Under the pieces are notes generated by a model. That model saw only the letters and a list, made by a program, of their open reading frames with translations. It did no database searches and was not told the origin of the DNA. This document shows, piece after piece, positions 53,722 to 64,000 of a stretch of 64,000 nt of DNA. The stretch is from Mycobacterium bourgelatii. GTDB lineage: Bacteria > Actinomycetota > Actinomycetes > Mycobacteriales > Mycobacteriaceae. Location of the stretch: NCBI RefSeq assembly GCF_010723575.1, contig NZ_BLKZ01000001.1, positions 5,084,001 through 5,148,000 on the forward strand, given 5' to 3'. The position numbers were made by a program, and so were the translations under genes. Numbering within the stretch: the stretch's first letter is position 1; each line of letters starts with the position of its first letter.

Positions 53722-54396
53722 TCAGATCGGTAGGCAAACCGTCGTCATGATTTTGTCCGCGAAGGTCTGCCGCTTGGCGTCCCAGAGTGGCCACAAATAT
53801 CCGATGTAGCACGCGAGGCCGTCGGCAATGTGCGCCAGCTGGCGGACCAACGACATCCCGAATCCAAGGGGCTGTCCGGTCGCCTCGCTGACGACCTTGA
53901 ACTTCATGATCCCCTTGCCGATGCTCGACCCGGTCGTCCCCTGCTTGTACCCGAAGTTCCAGACGACGTAGGCCAGCGCCGCGAGGTTGAGCAGCCACGA
54001 CAGCAGAATCCCGAAGATCGACGGCTCGCTGACGTCGTAGCTGTATCCGTACGACTCGTAGTGACGTGTCGTCGTCAGCAGCGTCGAAATGATCTGCCCG
54101 ATACCGACGACCACAGCGATCGGCACACCGTCGATGAGTGCCGCCAGCACGCGGGTGACCCACGGCGTGTAGGCGTCCTGGGGCAGGTCACGGATGGCCG
54201 GACCGGGCGGCGGGGGCGCAACTGCGCCGGACGGCGGAGGCGGAGGGGGGTAGCCGCCCTGGGGCGGTGGAGGCGGAGGTGGGAAGCTGCCACCGCCCGG
54301 CGCAGATGGAGGGGGCGGCTGGTAGCCGCTGGGCGGCTCGTATCCACCGGATTGGGGCGGGGGGTATGACCCGCCGGGAGGCGGCTGATTACTCAT
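53722..54396 (-). CDS. pra: Proline-rich antigen homologue with RDD domain
   Basis: 224-residue membrane protein. The first 70 residues are a Pro/Gly/Tyr-rich repeat region (PPPPPPQGGYPPPPPPSG), as in the mycobacterial proline-rich antigen Pra (Rv1078). The rest is an RDD domain with about three transmembrane helices: WVTRVLAALIDGVPIAVVVG with the Arg/Asp pair, ILLSWLLNLAALAYVVWNFGY, and QGTTGSSIGKGIMKFKVV, ending ADGLACYIGYLWPLWDAKRQTFADKIM. Function unknown; known as a T-cell/B-cell antigen in related species. Confidence 0.88.
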   Translation of the reverse strand: MSNQPPPGGSYPPPQSGGYEPPSGYQPPPPSAPGGGSFPPPPPPPQGGYPPPPPPSGAVAPPPPGPAIRDLPQDAYTPWVTRVLAALIDGVPIAVVVGIGQIISTLLTTTRHYESYGYSYDVSEPSIFGILLSWLLNLAALAYVVWNFGYKQGTTGSSIGKGIMKFKVVSEATGQPLGFGMSLVRQLAHIADGLACYIGYLWPLWDAKRQTFADKIMTTVCLPI

Positions 54397-54558
54397 ATGA
54401 ACCCTTCCACTGCGAGTTTGCTAGTTCGGCCGCAAGAACAGTACCTGAGCTCCGTCCCCGTGGCACGCTGGGGCGAGACATACGTCACAGCTGCTTTTGG
54501 CTCGGCCTCGACACGTCCGCAAACGCACGTACGGAGGCCACCGTGTGCCCACAGCTTG

Positions 54559-55271
54559 TTACGGGCCGGCGCCGGTGTACAGCAGACCTGACAGCTGCTG
54601 GCCCACGTTGCCCAAACCGGAGACGAATGCCGCACCGACTAGCCCGAGCGTGCCAGCGTTGAATACACCCGAGAGGCCGGCGCCGCGGTTGAGCACCCCG
54701 GAAAGTTGGGTGCCGAAGTTGGAAAAGCCCGAAGCCGACCCGAGTAGCGGATCGGTCATGGCGTTGAGCCAGCCCGACATGCTCGCACCGCTGTTCCAGA
54801 AGCCCGAACCCCCACCACCGATGTTGAAGAAACCCGACGATGGGTCGCCTGTCGAGTTTCCGAAGCCCGGAACCCCACCGATGCCGGCGATCGGAATGTC
54901 GATCGGGCCGATGCTGGTGTTGAGGTTCAGGTCCAACCCGATCCGGTCGAACAGAGTGATGGCTGGGATGTCGATGACGGGGGTGCCGTTCGACAACGCC
55001 AGCCCCAGCGGCAGTTCGGGAATCAGCGCACCACCGGGGATCGTGAACCCCGGGATAGTCAGCGACAAGGGCAGGCTCACCTGCACCGACTCGGTGGGGA
55101 TGGTGAATCCGGGGAAGGTGAAGGTCGTGGCGTCGAGAACGATGGGGCCCAGGCGGTTGGGGAGGATAATTTGGGTTATTTGCCCCCCTTGTTGGCCCGG
55201 GTTGATCATGTAGGCCGCGGGGAGGAAGCTGGGCCTCACCACGAAAGGCGAACTCGCTCCCGATCTTCCGA
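54559..55271 (-). pseudogene. C-terminal remnant of the giant PPE-MPTR gene, cut off by an IS
   Basis: The minus frame ending at 54559 (QLSGLLYTGAGP) is the true 3' end of the PPE-MPTR gene that lies to the right of the insertion element. Reading from the IS edge, it begins GRSGASSPFVVRPSFLPAAY and continues to SGVFN-AGTLGLVGAAFVSGLGNVGQQ. Most of it (54658-55271) is duplicated on the other side of the IS. An internal GTG (55242) could start a short product but no PPE domain is present, so it is considered non-functional. Confidence 0.85.
54658..55271. repeat. 614-bp direct repeat flanking the IS (left copy)
   Basis: Bases 54658-55271 recur at 57047-57660 with constant offset of 2,389; the lines compare as identical and give identical translations. 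It is target DNA from the PPE gene duplicated on both sides of the IS, i.e. a very long target-site duplication. Confidence 0.85.
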
Positions 55272-57046
55272 CCCGAGTTGGGTCATTTGCCTTAGTGCCT
55301 TGGGTTTTCGACGTTCAGCGCGTCGAGGATTGATTTGACCTCGGTGTTCAGTGCGGGCGGGAATGTGGCGATGATGCCGTTGAGGTCGATGGTGGCCGAA
55401 CGCAGAGGTCTGAGGGTGCGCAGGAACCGCCGCAGCGACAGTCCGGTGCGGGTCTGGACTTCGCGGCTGACAGCTAGTGCGGTGAACACGATGGTTAGGT
55501 GGGCCTCGATGGCATCGCGGGTGCGGGCGAATATGGGCCTGGCGGCAAGGTCGGATTTCGACATCCGGAACGACTGCTCGACGTGCCAGATGTCGTGGTA
55601 GTTGGCGATTACTTCGGTCGCGGGCATGAGCGCAGCGTCGATGTTGGTGACGTAGCCTTTGAGTCCGACCAGGCGCCGCGCCCGCTCTAGCGAGGCGGTG
55701 TCGAGTTCGTGGGCGCCGTTGCGGACTGTCACGAAACGTGGTGTGCGGGCGGCTTTGTCTCCGGCGATGACGGCGCGGGCTTTGTTCTCCTGCAGGTTGA
55801 GCGTCTTGTTGTCCCGCGCTGCCCGTTTCCTCGAGTACGCCCACACCGCCCGCCAGGACTTGGTATGGGTTGCCGGATTCCAGACGGGTTCGGCTCTAAG
55901 TTTCGGGTCGCTGGTTTTGGCGGCGGCGCCGCGTTGATCGCGTGGGGTGATGGTGTCGATGATCTGGCCATCTGTGAATGTTGTTCCGTTCCAATGGAAG
56001 TGCGAGGCCAGATCGTTGGGCGCTTTGGTGATCCGGGACCCGACGATGAAGCGCAACCCTGCGGCGTCGAGCTCGCGCAGATTGCCCCTGGCGAGCATGC
56101 CGGCATCAGCGACGATGACCATGTCGGTGATGTCATGACGGGCCTGGAACGCTTTCACGATCGGGATGATGGTCAGGGTCTCGGCCTTGTTTCCTTCAAA
56201 ACAGCCGATTTCCAGCGGGAACCCGCACCGGTCGACCAGCAGGCCCACCACGATCTGCGGGTCGACGCGGCGTTCCTTGGAGTAGCCGACCCTTCGTAGC
56301 TCGTCTTCCTTATCGGCCTCGAAGTACAGGGTCGTGACGTCGTAGAGCACCAGGCTGACATCGCCTGCGCTGCGGGCATGGGCGAAGCAGGCCGCGGCGA
56401 TCTGGTCGCGGTAGCCACCTGCGTGGGCCCGCCGAAGGGTGCGTTTGCGCGTCGACAACGACGCCGACGTGCGGCCCAATTCCGCCAGGACCCGATCGAC
56501 ATCGAGCAGGCTGGTCGGCTCCACCACCCGGGCGATCACCAGATCACGAAAGACCTCATCGTCGACCGCATCAAAGCCCAGGCTGGCATAGACCCCGGCC
56601 AAAGCGTCGTAGAGCAGCCCGTTGCAGCTCTTGAGCACCCGCGGCCGCGCTACCAACTCCCGCGCTGCGGGTGCACCAGCACCGTCGGTGAACAATTCCT
56701 CGGCCCGCGGTGCAACCATACGGGCCCTCACCGCTTTCGCAGTGATTCCCAGATCCAATTCACCCTGGGTGTCATCGGCCAACAGCCGCTGCGCCTCCTC
56801 GATGAGCAGACCAAGTTCAGCTTCATCACGCGCAGAGCCCACATGGCGGACGATCCGGCGGCGGCCATTGACAGACTCAGCGATCTGGACCGCAGTCGCG
56901 CCCGAGGCGGTCCGCACCCGCCGAATCCACACCATCCAGCGAGCCTACTGACCAAATTTAGTGCCTAACATGCGCACTAAGCTGAAGTATCAACGCAGGT
57001 CAAAGCCCTGCAGCCCCCAGAAAATGTCGAAAGTGACCCAAGTCGG
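55272..57046 (-). mobile_element. IS1634/IS1549-type insertion sequence, 1,775 bp
   Basis: The element lies exactly between the two 614-bp repeats. Its ends are imperfect inverted repeats: left CCCGAGTTGGGTCATTT and right (reverse complement) CCCGACTTGGGTCACTT, 15 of 17 matching. It holds one transposase gene on the minus strand. Boundaries are uncertain by a base or two because the repeat and IR share end bases. IS1549 of M. smegmatis and IS1634 of Mycoplasma are known for making unusually long direct repeats, matching what is seen. Confidence 0.85.
55292..56935 (-). CDS. IS1634-family (IS4-like DDE) transposase
   Basis: 547-residue transposase of the IS1634/IS1549 family. A DDE core is visible: the first Asp in LVLYDVTTLYFEA, the second in MVIVADAGMLARGNL, and the Glu in YHDIWHVEQSFRMSKSDL, with the YRSK/Y-(2)-R-(3)-E-(6)-K-like spacing around it, and an insertion of beta-strand type between. 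The N-terminal 180 residues likely bind the ends. The frame is intact and fills the element, so it may be active. Start ATG 56935, 110 bp inside the right end. Confidence 0.92.
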   Translation of the reverse strand: MVWIRRVRTASGATAVQIAESVNGRRRIVRHVGSARDEAELGLLIEEAQRLLADDTQGELDLGITAKAVRARMVAPRAEELFTDGAGAPAARELVARPRVLKSCNGLLYDALAGVYASLGFDAVDDEVFRDLVIARVVEPTSLLDVDRVLAELGRTSASLSTRKRTLRRAHAGGYRDQIAAACFAHARSAGDVSLVLYDVTTLYFEADKEDELRRVGYSKERRVDPQIVVGLLVDRCGFPLEIGCFEGNKAETLTIIPIVKAFQARHDITDMVIVADAGMLARGNLRELDAAGLRFIVGSRITKAPNDLASHFHWNGTTFTDGQIIDTITPRDQRGAAAKTSDPKLRAEPVWNPATHTKSWRAVWAYSRKRAARDNKTLNLQENKARAVIAGDKAARTPRFVTVRNGAHELDTASLERARRLVGLKGYVTNIDAALMPATEVIANYHDIWHVEQSFRMSKSDLAARPIFARTRDAIEAHLTIVFTALAVSREVQTRTGLSLRRFLRTLRPLRSATIDLNGIIATFPPALNTEVKSILDALNVENPRH

Positions 57047-57660
57047 GTTGAATACACCCGAGAGGCCGGCGCCGCGGTTGAGCACCCCGGAAAGTTGGGT
57101 GCCGAAGTTGGAAAAGCCCGAAGCCGACCCGAGTAGCGGATCGGTCATGGCGTTGAGCCAGCCCGACATGCTCGCACCGCTGTTCCAGAAGCCCGAACCC
57201 CCACCACCGATGTTGAAGAAACCCGACGATGGGTCGCCTGTCGAGTTTCCGAAGCCCGGAACCCCACCGATGCCGGCGATCGGAATGTCGATCGGGCCGA
57301 TGCTGGTGTTGAGGTTCAGGTCCAACCCGATCCGGTCGAACAGAGTGATGGCTGGGATGTCGATGACGGGGGTGCCGTTCGACAACGCCAGCCCCAGCGG
57401 CAGTTCGGGAATCAGCGCACCACCGGGGATCGTGAACCCCGGGATAGTCAGCGACAAGGGCAGGCTCACCTGCACCGACTCGGTGGGGATGGTGAATCCG
57501 GGGAAGGTGAAGGTCGTGGCGTCGAGAACGATGGGGCCCAGGCGGTTGGGGAGGATAATTTGGGTTATTTGCCCCCCTTGTTGGCCCGGGTTGATCATGT
57601 AGGCCGCGGGGAGGAAGCTGGGCCTCACCACGAAAGGCGAACTCGCTCCCGATCTTCCGA
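57047..57660. repeat. 614-bp direct repeat flanking the IS (right copy)
   Basis: Second copy of 54658-55271. In the minus frame it carries the PPE gene up to SGVFN, after which the frame runs into the IS end and stops at 56990. Outside the repeat (from 57661) the PPE gene continues without break. Confidence 0.85.
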
Positions 57661-57948
57661 AAATCGAGTTGAGGAACACGTCCGCGGTTAGGACCGGCGT
57701 GGTGATCGTGATCGGGTCAACGGTGATAGTGCCGAGGTCGATGGCAGGCGCGATGCTCAGCTGGATTGAAGGAATTGGAATGTCCGGGATGACAATTGAG
57801 CTGACCCCGCCGACCGCGGTAATGCCCCACGGAATCGATGGAATATGGATGTGCGGGACTCCGGTAATGGGGCCTACACTGCCGCTGACTTCGGCGCCGA
57901 CCACCGGGAGCAGCGGGATACTGTATTCGAGGGCTAGCCCGGCCAGGC

Positions 57949-60900
57949 CTTGGTATTCGCCGCGCCAGAGGATGCCGTTGCTGTAATCACCAGATATGAG
58001 CGCGCCGGTGTTGACGTTGCCGGAGTTTGCGATGCCGGTGTTGGAATCTCCGGTGTTGAACCAGCCCGTGTTGATGCTGCCCACGTTGAAGTCCCCGGTG
58101 TTGGTATCACCGACATTGAAACTGCCCGTGTTGTACCAGCCCGGATTCGCCAGCCCCGTGTTGAAACCACCGGCATTGAACAACCCCGTGCTGGCCACCC
58201 CCGAATTCCCGATCCCGGTGTTGTAACTCCCCGAGTTGAACAACCCGAAATTCCCCGTCCCCGAATTGAAGAACCCCACATTGCCCGTCCCCGAATTGAA
58301 CAACCCGATGTTCCCGCTCCCCGAATTCAACCCCCCGACCCCGGTCAGATTGTCCCCCGTCAACCCGATCCCAAAATTGTTGTTACCGGTGTTGGCGAAC
58401 CCCACATTCCCGAACCCGAGATTCGCCAACCCCAGATTGCTGCCCCCAGCATTACCCAACCCCCGATTACCCACCCCCGCCAAGCCGTGCGCCAGACCCG
58501 AGTTGCCGAACCCGAAATTGCCGTCCCCGACATTGCCGAACCCGAAATTGCCGTCACCGACATTGCCCAACCCGACATTGAAATCACCCAGATTGGCCCC
58601 ACCCACATTCAGATTGCCGAGGTTGCCGAACCCGACATTGCCGTTGCCAACGTGGGCCAGTCCGAGGTTGATGACGGCGGTGGCGTCGTGGCCGAGATTG
58701 GCGGCCAGCAGCCCCGACAGTTGGTGGCCGAAGTTGCCGACGCCCGACGCCAACGCCGATGTCCCCAACGGCAACGGGCTGGTGTTGTAGAAACCCGAGA
58801 GTCCCGAGCCCAGATTCAGCGCACCCGAACCCAGTGAACCAACGTTGGCGAAGCCCGACCCCGCCCCCGCCAGCGCATCGTAGGCCTGGTTCCACCAGCC
58901 CGACATGCCCGCGCCAAAGTTCCCCCACCCCGAGCCGCCGCCGGCCCCCGAATTGAAAAACCCCGACGAAGGGCTCGTCGTCGTATTCCCAAAACCCGGC
59001 GACGCCGGCACATTAAGGAGCGGGATGCTGCTGGGTATGACGTAAAGGGAGCCAGTGGCGCTCGCCGGGATTTGCGGGAAGACGATGGCCGGAATGTCGA
59101 CGCCTCCGCCACCGCCGGTCACCGCCAGGCTCAGCGACGCGCCGTCGAACGTCAGACCTCCCGGGAACAGGGTGAGCGCGTTGGTTCCGCCGAGCACCTC
59201 AATGCCCAGGGCGAGTTGGCTGATATTTAGTGCCGGAGTATTGAAGGCCTTTGAGATAGCCCGAATCAACATGCCAAATTCGCCGGTCGTGCCCCCACCC
59301 ATGGTGATGCTGCCCACCGCGAAGCGATGGGTAAAGGCGTAGCTCGACCCGAATGAGTAATACGTCGGGCCCAAAGGACCGGCGCCGGCTGCTGTCCACA
59401 TGATGAACGGTTCAATTTCCAGGAGCGACCCGGTTGATGGGTCCATGCTTATCAAGATGTCGGCGAAGTTCACGCTGGGAATGGTGACGGAGGGAATCGA
59501 GATGGGGCCAATGGCAACGCTTCCCGTGATATCCGGATTGATTGCGGGAATAGCGATCTCGGGGATGCTGAACGAGCCCAGCGCAATACTTCCAGCCAAG
59601 TGCAGGTTGACGGCCGGGACGGGAATGTCCGGAATCACGACGGGGCCGAAACTGCCGGCGAAATGTGCATCGAGGATGCTGGTCGGGGGGACGTCCAACT
59701 CGTAGTACAGGTTGAGCAAGCCCTGGTATTCGCCGCGCCAGAGGATGCCGTTGCTGTAATCACCGGATATGAGCGCTCCGGTGTTGACGTTGCCGGAGTT
59801 TGCGATGCCGGTGTTGGAATCTCCGGTGTTGAACCAGCCCGTGTTGATGCTGCCCACGTTGAAGTCCCCGGTGTTGGTATCACCGACATTGAAACTGCCC
59901 GTGTTGTACCACCCCGGATTGGCCAGCCCCGTGTTGAAACCACCGGCATTGAACAACCCCGTGCTGGCCACCCCCGAATTCCCGATCCCGGTGTTGTAAC
60001 TCCCCGAGTTGAACAACCCGAAATTCCCCGTCCCCGAATTGAAGAACCCCACATTGCCCATCCCCGAATTGAACAACCCGATGTTCCCGCTCCCCGAATT
60101 CAACCCCCCGACCCCGGTCAGATTGTCCCCCGTCAACCCGATCCCAAAATTATTGTTACCGGTGTTCGCGAACCCCACATTCCCGAACCCGAAATTCGCC
60201 AACCCCAGATTGCCGCCCCCAGCATTACCCAACCCCCGATTACCCCCCCTGCCGTGCGCCAGACCCGAGTTCCCGAACCCGAAATTGCCGTCGCCGACAT
60301 TGCCGAACCCGAAGTTGCCGTCCCCGACATTGCCCAACCCGATGTTGAAATCACCCAGATTGGCCCCACCCACATTCACATTCCCGAGGTTGCCCAACCC
60401 CACATTGGCCCCACCAACCTGACCCCACCCCACATTCAGCACCGACGACAACCCCGACAACCGCTGACCCACATTCCCCACCCCCGACACCAACCCCGAC
60501 CCCACCGCATCCAACCCCGCAGTGTTCAACAACCCCGACACACCCGAACCCACATTCAACACACCCGACCCCAACGAACCCACATTCCCAAACCCCGAAC
60601 CCACCCCCGTCACCGCGTCATACGCCTGGTTCCACCACCCCGACACCCCCGCACCAAAATTCCCAAAACCCGACACCCCACCCGCCCCACTATTAAAGAA
60701 ACCCGACGACGGCGTCACCGTCGTATTCCCAAAACCCGGAGTCGCAGGAATATTGAACAGCGGGACACTGCTCTGCGGGATGCTGATATTCACGGCCAGA
60801 TTTAGCGGCAGCGTCTCGATTGTCAAACCGCCGGGGAAAATGGTGATGGGATCGAGCACACCCGACGCATTAATCATCAGCGGAATCGCGTTTCGCGGAA

Positions 60901-63252
60901 TCGACAGGCCACTCGGGAATAGGGTGAAGGCCGGGAGGCCGGCTGAGATATCAATATTTAGTGGAATACTTGACGTCCCGATTGACGGAATGGTGAAGCT
61001 CGGGAGGCTGATTACCATGCTTCCGGTCGAGCCGGTACTGGGACCAAAATGGATCGTTATGCCTTTAGTGGGTGCGGTTACGTAGTCGCTGGCATCGATG
61101 CCCGTTGACGAGGTCGCCCCGAGGATCCAATCGTCATTCAGTGCGGTCACGTTGAGTACCGGAAGGGTCAAGGACGTACCTTTCAGGCCCGGTGGACTGT
61201 CCAACGGGATCGTGATGTCCTGGGCGTCGAAGGTGAAGCCCGGCGCGAAGACAATGGGCGGGATCTCCGTCGGCAGATCCGGGAACAGGTCCTGGATGTC
61301 GAAACCCATTGCCGGAATGTCGATCTGCGGAATAGTGAATGGCCCGATGTTGATGATTTCGTCGATGTCGAACAGCGATATGCCCGGGATGTCGATCTGG
61401 TCGATGCTGATGGGCCCGAAATCGAGGGTCTCGTTCAGGTCCAAGATCGTGCTTCCGGCTATTTCGATGGTCAACGAGAACCCGTAGGTGCCGTGCCAAT
61501 CGCCCGTCCATAAAGCCCCGTTGTTGAAGCTGCCGGAGTTGAACGCACCGGTATTGACATTGCCCGTGTTGAACAGGCCTGTGTTGATGTCACCAGTGTT
61601 AAACCAGCCCGTGTTGAGATTACCTGGGTTGAAACCCCCGGTATTGGTGTCACCGGCATTGAAGCTGCCTGTGTTATATGAGCCCGCATTCGCCAGCCCG
61701 GTGTTAAAACCACCGGCGTTGAACAGACCCGTGCTCGCCAGACCCGAGTTGCCGATACCAGTGTTGTAGCTTCCCGAGTTGAACAGGCCGAAGTTCCCCG
61801 TCCCGGTGTTGAAGAACCCGACGTTGCCGGTCCCGGAGTTGAACAAGCCGATGTTGCCGGCACCGGAGTTCAGAGCGCCGATGCCGGCCTGATTGTCTCC
61901 GGTGAGCCCGATTCCAAAATTGTTGTTGCCGGTGTTGGCGAACCCGACATTGCCGAACCCGAAATTCGCCAGGCCCAGGTTGCTGCTCCCGGCGTTAGCC
62001 AATCCGCGGTTGCCAATCCCCGCCAAGCCCTCCGCGAGACCCGAGTTGCCGAACCCGAAATTAGCGTCACCGATATTCCCGAACCCGAAGTTGCCGTCAC
62101 CGATATTGCCCAAGCCCAGGTTGCCACCGCCGATGTTGCCGGCACCGAAGTTGATGTTCCCGACGTTGCCCATGCCCACATTGAAGGAGCCGGTGTTGGC
62201 GAATCCGAGACTGAAGCCGTCGACGTTGCCCAGGTTCAGAACGTTGAGCAAACTCATGTTCTGCAATTCGGCGATGGCCGAGTCGAAGAAGTTCGGTCCG
62301 GCCGGATCGCTCGAACTCGAACCACTGGTGAGCATTGCGGCCAAGCCTTGGTAAGACCATCCCGATACGTGGTTGCCCAAATTGCCCAGACCTGAGAGCG
62401 CCGCCGGGCTGAGGGCATCCAACGTGCTGACATTGAACATCCCGGAGATGTTCGTGCCGGAGTTCAGCCAACCCGACACGAGGCCACCCGCATTTCCGAA
62501 GCCCGATCCGCCGCCAACGCCGGCGTGGAAGAATCCCGACGACGGCAAGGTCGTCGAATTACCAATGCCCGGTACGGCCCGGATATCGATGATCGAGATG
62601 TCGATGGCCGTGCCGGTCGTGGTGAGAAGGTCAAAGTCAAGCGGGATTCCCGAGATTGTCATTCCCGGGATGGTGATTCCCGGGATGTCCAGGGACAGAT
62701 CGATGGGCAAGAACTCGGCCATGGAAATTCCGCCGATCATCGAGGCGGGAATATCGACGGCGGGAATCTCGAGCGGTATGGAGTCGGCGATCGAAATTGC
62801 AGGCATCATGATCGACTTCATACTGAGATCCAGGGGAATACTAAAATTGATGTCGCCAGTGGTAATGCTGGTTTGCGGGATGCCGATTGCCAACTTAAAG
62901 CCGGTAAGGTCGGGCTCGGGCAAGGGGGTAAATATGGTAACGGTTAATGGGCTAACACTGGTCGAAACACTAATTGGACCGATATTGACACTTCCCGTAT
63001 TCTTTAGCTCAGACAACAGGGCAGTAGCGGGGGCGGTGAAGCCGAGGTCGATGGCACCGTCGATGCCGATGCGGATGCCGGGAATGGGGATTTCAGGCAG
63101 GGCGAATTGGTAACTGGCCGCGCCAGTGAGGTCCAGATGGAGGGGCGGGACAATTGTGATTTCGGGGATGACAATCGGGCTCATGCCGCCACTGGTCGTG
63201 ATATGGATCGGAAATTCCGGAATCGTGATCCCGTAGGAAAGCTCTACTAGGC
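57949..63252 (-). repeat. About 1.77-kb higher-order repeat units in the giant PPE gene
   Basis: The same scaffold entry point (TGGTATTCGCCGCGCC or its diverged form, encoding NGILWRGEYQGL) recurs near 57949, 59722, 61490 and 63252, spacing about 1,770 bp. Within each unit roughly 1 kb of MPTR scaffold is very similar between copies, while the adjacent 0.7-kb cassette is not. Confidence 0.75.
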
Positions 63253-64000
63253 CTTGGTATTCGCCGCGCCAGAGGATGCCGTTGCTGTAGTTGCCCGACA
63301 TGAGCGCGCCGGTGTTGACGTTGCCGGAGTTTGCGATGCCGGTGTTGGAATCTCCGGTGTTGAACCAGCCCGTGTTGATGCTGCCCACGTTGAAGTCCCC
63401 GGTGTTGGTATCACCGACATTGAAACTGCCCGTGTTGTACCAGCCCGGATTGGCCAGCCCCGTGTTGAAACCACCGGCATTGAACAACCCCGTGCTGGCC
63501 ACCCCCGAATTCCCGATCCCGGTGTTGTAACTCCCCGAGTTGAACAACCCGAAATTCCCCGTCCCCGAATTGAAGAACCCCACATTGCCCGTCCCCGAAT
63601 TGAACAACCCGATGTTCCCGCTCCCCGAGTTCAACCCCCCGACCCCGGTCAGATTGTCCCCCGTCAACCCGATCCCAAAATTATTGTTACCGGTGTTGGC
63701 CAACCCCACATTCCCGAACCCGAAATTCGCCACACCCAGATTGCTGCCCCCAGCATTACCCAACCCCCGATTACCGATCCCCGCCAAGCCGTGCGCCAGA
63801 CCCGAGTTGCCGAACCCGAAATTGTTGTCGCCGACATTGCCGAACCCGAAGTTGCCGTCCCCGACATTGCCCAACCCGACATTGAAATCACCCAGATTGG
63901 CCCCACCCACATTCAGATTGCCGACGTTGCCGAACCCGACATTGCCGTTGCCAACGTGGGCCAGCCCGAGGTTGATGACGGCGGTGGCGTCGTGGCCGAG

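Larger units (their letters stand above)
56990..64000 (-). pseudogene. Giant PPE-MPTR gene, 3'-truncated by IS, 5' end beyond window
   Basis: A minus frame open from the right window edge to 56990: over 2,330 codons of MPTR-type sequence, without its PPE domain, which must lie beyond base 64000. Four rounds of a roughly 1.77-kb unit are seen, each with a scaffold of GxxNxGxxN pentapeptides (repeated SYNTGIGNSG, FNVGSINTGWFNTGDSNTG), a variable Ile/Pro-rich cassette and a PSSGFFNSGAGG hinge. The last 18 residues (PTWVTFDIFWGLQGFDLR) come from the IS end, replacing about 33 original residues. The truncated protein could still be made and exported, so loss of function is not certain. Confidence 0.85.

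Noticed and set aside
55335..56968. Plus-strand ORFs inside the insertion sequence
   Set aside because: They are shadows of the transposase frame; no second IS protein motif is present.

Overview
The window is high-GC actinobacterial DNA from a slow-growing, non-tuberculous Mycobacterium. The basis is the density of PE_PGRS and PPE-MPTR genes, mycothiol amidase (mca), the short-chain Z-prenyl diphosphate synthase, and a gene order that follows, as I recall it, the M. tuberculosis H37Rv block from xseA (Rv1108c) to pra (Rv1078) in inverted orientation. The species cannot be fixed from sequence alone; the M. kansasii/M. marinum neighbourhood is plausible but unproven.

Layout. 1-17.7 kb is core metabolism: xseA (5' truncated by the window edge), xseB, a 3beta-hydroxysteroid dehydrogenase with a KstR-type box, an intact type-B carboxylesterase, an AI-2E-family transporter, a dienelactone hydrolase, a DUF4245 protein, glpX-fumC, a Pro-rich membrane protein, an adenylate cyclase, a polysaccharide deacetylase, phoH2 with a candidate phoAT antitoxin, desA2, glyA1 and coaA. 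17.7-45.5 kb is an accessory block on the minus strand: a PE_PGRS with two GRPLI linkers; a small membrane protein / O-methyltransferase / multi-TM protein set; three tandem PPE-MPTR paralogues, one frameshifted; a 1,891-residue PE_PGRS; and a PE protein fused to three CBM2 modules and a GH12 cellulase. 45.8-54.4 kb returns to core genes: Z-FPP synthase, hemolysin III family, ketosteroid-isomerase-like protein, DUF255 thioredoxin-fold protein, small membrane protein, mca, DUF4307, greA, metB and a pra-like RDD protein. 54.5-64 kb is one very large PPE-MPTR gene, broken by an IS1634/IS1549-type element flanked by a 614-bp direct duplication, and running off the right edge.

How it works together. 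The PE/PPE proteins and the PE-cellulase are expected (from family knowledge) to be exported by ESX-5 to the envelope. The three tandem PPE genes and the giant PPE gene share one architecture: near-identical Asn-Gly pentapeptide scaffolds interrupted by short cassettes whose protein sequence differs strongly between copies, which looks like a recombination-driven diversification arrangement. Other points of interest are a relay of three overlapping mini-ORFs in front of glpX, several perfect long hairpins acting as likely terminators, and genes that are intact here but, as I recall, split in M. tuberculosis (esterase, cellulase).
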